A stretch of DNA of 7,309 nt, from positions 1-7,309 of the forward strand of contig QNBI01000094.1 of the NCBI GenBank assembly GCA_003641675.1. Direction: 5' to 3'. The DNA comes from Spirochaetota bacterium (lineage in GTDB: Bacteria; Spirochaetota; Spirochaetia; SZUA-6). Shown here piece after piece: positions 6,298-7,309 of the stretch; position 1 is the stretch's first letter; the number at the start of each line of letters is the position of its first letter. Below the pieces are notes generated by a model, which was given only the letters and a program-made list of their open reading frames with translations, made no database searches and had not been told where the DNA came from. The translations under genes and the position numbers were made by a program.

Positions 6298-6326
6298 ATA
6301 CTATCATCGGCGGTAATTCCTTTCAA
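6298..6326 (-). promoter_or_regulatory. Candidate promoter of the envelope operon, giving a leaderless message
   Basis: On the minus strand TTGAAA (6321-6326) is followed after 17 bases by TAGTAT (6298-6303); TATAAA at 6295-6300 is an overlapping alternative. Transcription would begin near 6291, about two bases ahead of the GTG at 6289. This agrees with the absence of a Shine-Dalgarno sequence there. Confidence 0.45.
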
Positions 6327-6349
6327 GCAGTATAATTTTTCAGTATAAT
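6321..6349 (+). promoter_or_regulatory. Candidate hppA promoter with perfect TATAAT (weak -35)
   Basis: TATAAT at 6344-6349 is a perfect -10 and sits 17 bases after TTTCAA (6321-6326, 3 of 6 to TTGACA). A leader of about 90 bases would result. An alternative is TTGACC at 6375-6380, 17 bases, TAAACT at 6398-6403, with a better -35 and a poorer -10. The sequence alone does not decide between them. Confidence 0.35.
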
Positions 6350-6353
6350 TTTT
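6328..6353. repeat. Perfect tandem repeat, two copies of a 13-base unit
   Basis: CAGTATAATTTTT occurs twice back to back (6328-6340 and 6341-6353) in the divergent intergenic region. Each copy contains TATAAT on the plus strand and TATACT on the minus strand. It may be duplicated -10 elements, a regulator site spaced a little over one helix turn apart, or a slippage product. Confidence 0.85.
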
Positions 6354-6425
6354 ATGCATTACTCCTTTGCTATATTGACCATAAAGAATATTAATTTTAA
6401 ACTCGCTATGATAATAAACCCACCA

Positions 6426-6432
6426 AAGGAGG
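6426..6432 (+). promoter_or_regulatory. Strong Shine-Dalgarno sequence of hppA with long spacing
   Basis: AAGGAGG lies 12 bases before the ATG at 6445, longer than the usual 5-9. No other in-frame start codon is closer, and the protein from 6445 begins with a plausible hydrophobic helix, so this ATG is kept. Confidence 0.75.
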
Positions 6433-6444
6433 TTCTATAAAGTT

Positions 6445-7309
6445 ATGATAAGAAAAAATAAAGCAATATTAATTATCATTCTTTTACTCCTGTCTATTCC
6501 AATTACAGGAGTTTTCGCGGATTCAAACACCGCAAACACCCATGATATGATGTGGATAACATGGATCGGTTCTCTTGCAGCGCTTATATTTGCATTCTTT
6601 CTTGCTGTAGGCATTTTAAAAAAAGATCCGGGCAGCGACTTAATGAAGTCGATAAGCCGGGCAATACAGGAAGGTGCAGTCGCCTATTTATCGCAGCAGT
6701 ATAAAATTGTAGCAATTTTTTTCATTTTTCTCTTTATTCTTCTTGCGATTATCTCATACTGGCTAAAACTGCTTTCCCCCTTTGTTCCGTTTGCCTTTCT
6801 CACAGGCGGTTTTTTCTCAGGACTGGCAGGTTATATCGGCATGTCAATATCAACCCGGGCAAATGCAAGAACAACACAAGCCTCTGCGGAATCTCTTAAT
6901 GGAGGACTTCGTGTCGCATTCGCTTCCGGAACAGTTATGGGAATGGTTGTTGTTGGATTGGGGCTTCTTGATTTGTCAATCTGGTGGACACTCCTTAGGT
7001 ATGTATTCCTGCCAATGGGCCTTATTAAAAACATTGCAGAAATACCCCCCATTATGATTACCTTTGGTATGGGAGCTTCATCTATGGCCCTCTTTGCCCG
7101 TCTCGGAGGAGGCATATTTACAAAAGCCGCAGATGTGGGTGCAGACCTGGTAGGAAAAGTTGAGGCGGGTATTCCTGAGGATGATCCGCGGAATCCTGCA
7201 ACAATTGCAGATAATGTAGGCGATAATGTAGGCGACGTTGCAGGTATGGGGGCAGACCTTTACGAGTCGTACGTCGGCTCAATTATCGCAACCATGGCTT
7301 TAGGGTCTA
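6445..7309 (+). CDS. hppA: Ion-pumping membrane pyrophosphatase, N-terminal part, cut by window edge
   Basis: 288 complete codons are visible of a protein normally near 650-750 aa. Membrane pyrophosphatases hydrolyse cytoplasmic PPi and pump H+ and/or Na+ across the inner membrane. The signature loop is intact: GGGIFTKAADVGADLVGKVE (221-240), then IPEDDPRNP and IADNVGDNVGD. Asp230, Asp234, Glu245, Asp256, Asp260 and Asp264 correspond to the Mg-PPi ligands D253, D257, E268, D279, D283 and D287 of the mung bean enzyme; Lys238 is also kept. EGAVAYLSQQYK (76-87) is another family block. Residues 1-25 form an additional N-terminal hydrophobic segment ending in a signal-peptidase-like VFA/D site; the T. 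maritima enzyme, as I recall it, starts at the following helix. H+ versus Na+ pumping and K+ dependence are set by residues beyond the edge. Transcribed divergently from the envelope operon. Confidence 0.95.
   Translation, partial: MIRKNKAILIIILLLLSIPITGVFADSNTANTHDMMWITWIGSLAALIFAFFLAVGILKKDPGSDLMKSISRAIQEGAVAYLSQQYKIVAIFFIFLFILLAIISYWLKLLSPFVPFAFLTGGFFSGLAGYIGMSISTRANARTTQASAESLNGGLRVAFASGTVMGMVVVGLGLLDLSIWWTLLRYVFLPMGLIKNIAEIPPIMITFGMGASSMALFARLGGGIFTKAADVGADLVGKVEAGIPEDDPRNPATIADNVGDNVGDVAGMGADLYESYVGSIIATMALGS

Noticed and set aside
6831..7115. Minus-strand open frame opposite hppA
   Set aside because: Covers the conserved pyrophosphatase sequence on the other strand and shows no protein family of its own.

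Overview
The window (about 35-40% GC by eye) looks like a chromosomal segment of a diderm, fermentative or anaerobic bacterium. The evidence is a membrane pyrophosphatase, two inositol-catabolism enzymes of the type known from Thermotoga maritima, and an envelope locus with LptF/LptG-like membrane proteins, a periplasmic Spy/CpxP-like protein and an ECF sigma factor. A spirochaete is a plausible host, but nothing here fixes the phylum. There are no tRNA or rRNA genes, CRISPR arrays, insertion sequences or phage genes. No intergenic stretch exceeds about 160 bases.

Left part, minus strand (1-2055): iolM (scyllo-inosose 3-dehydrogenase-like, complete) is followed after 154 bases by iolO (5-keto-L-gluconate epimerase-like, cut by the window edge). 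A good housekeeping promoter with a LacI-family-type palindrome just behind its start point precedes iolM. A hairpin plus T-run lies between the two genes. These are two steps of the Thermotoga-type route from myo-inositol to D-tagaturonate; the other enzymes are probably beyond the left edge.

Middle part, minus strand (2066-6289): five tightly packed genes. They are a six-helix membrane protein (325 aa), a larger LptF/LptG-like protein carrying TPR repeats (572 aa, ATGA overlap with the first), a small exported Spy/CpxP-like protein (178 aa), an ECF sigma factor and a single-pass membrane anti-sigma factor. A match to the general ECF promoter pattern (TGAACC, 16 bases, CGACTA) lies just ahead of the Spy-like gene, which suggests autoregulation. 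The whole looks like an envelope-stress module resembling the CnrX/CnrH/CnrY type in logic, next to a divergent lipid-export-like permease pair. The sigma factor has no ATG, GTG or TTG at the expected start of its conserved region 2. It either starts at a rare codon (AUU or AUA) inside the end of the upstream gene, depends on frameshifting, or carries a sequence error.

Right part, plus strand (6445 to edge): the first 288 codons of hppA, an ion-pumping membrane pyrophosphatase, transcribed divergently from the envelope operon. The shared 155-base intergenic region holds a perfect tandem 13-base repeat carrying TATAAT boxes, and probably back-to-back promoters. The envelope operon appears to start with a leaderless GTG gene.
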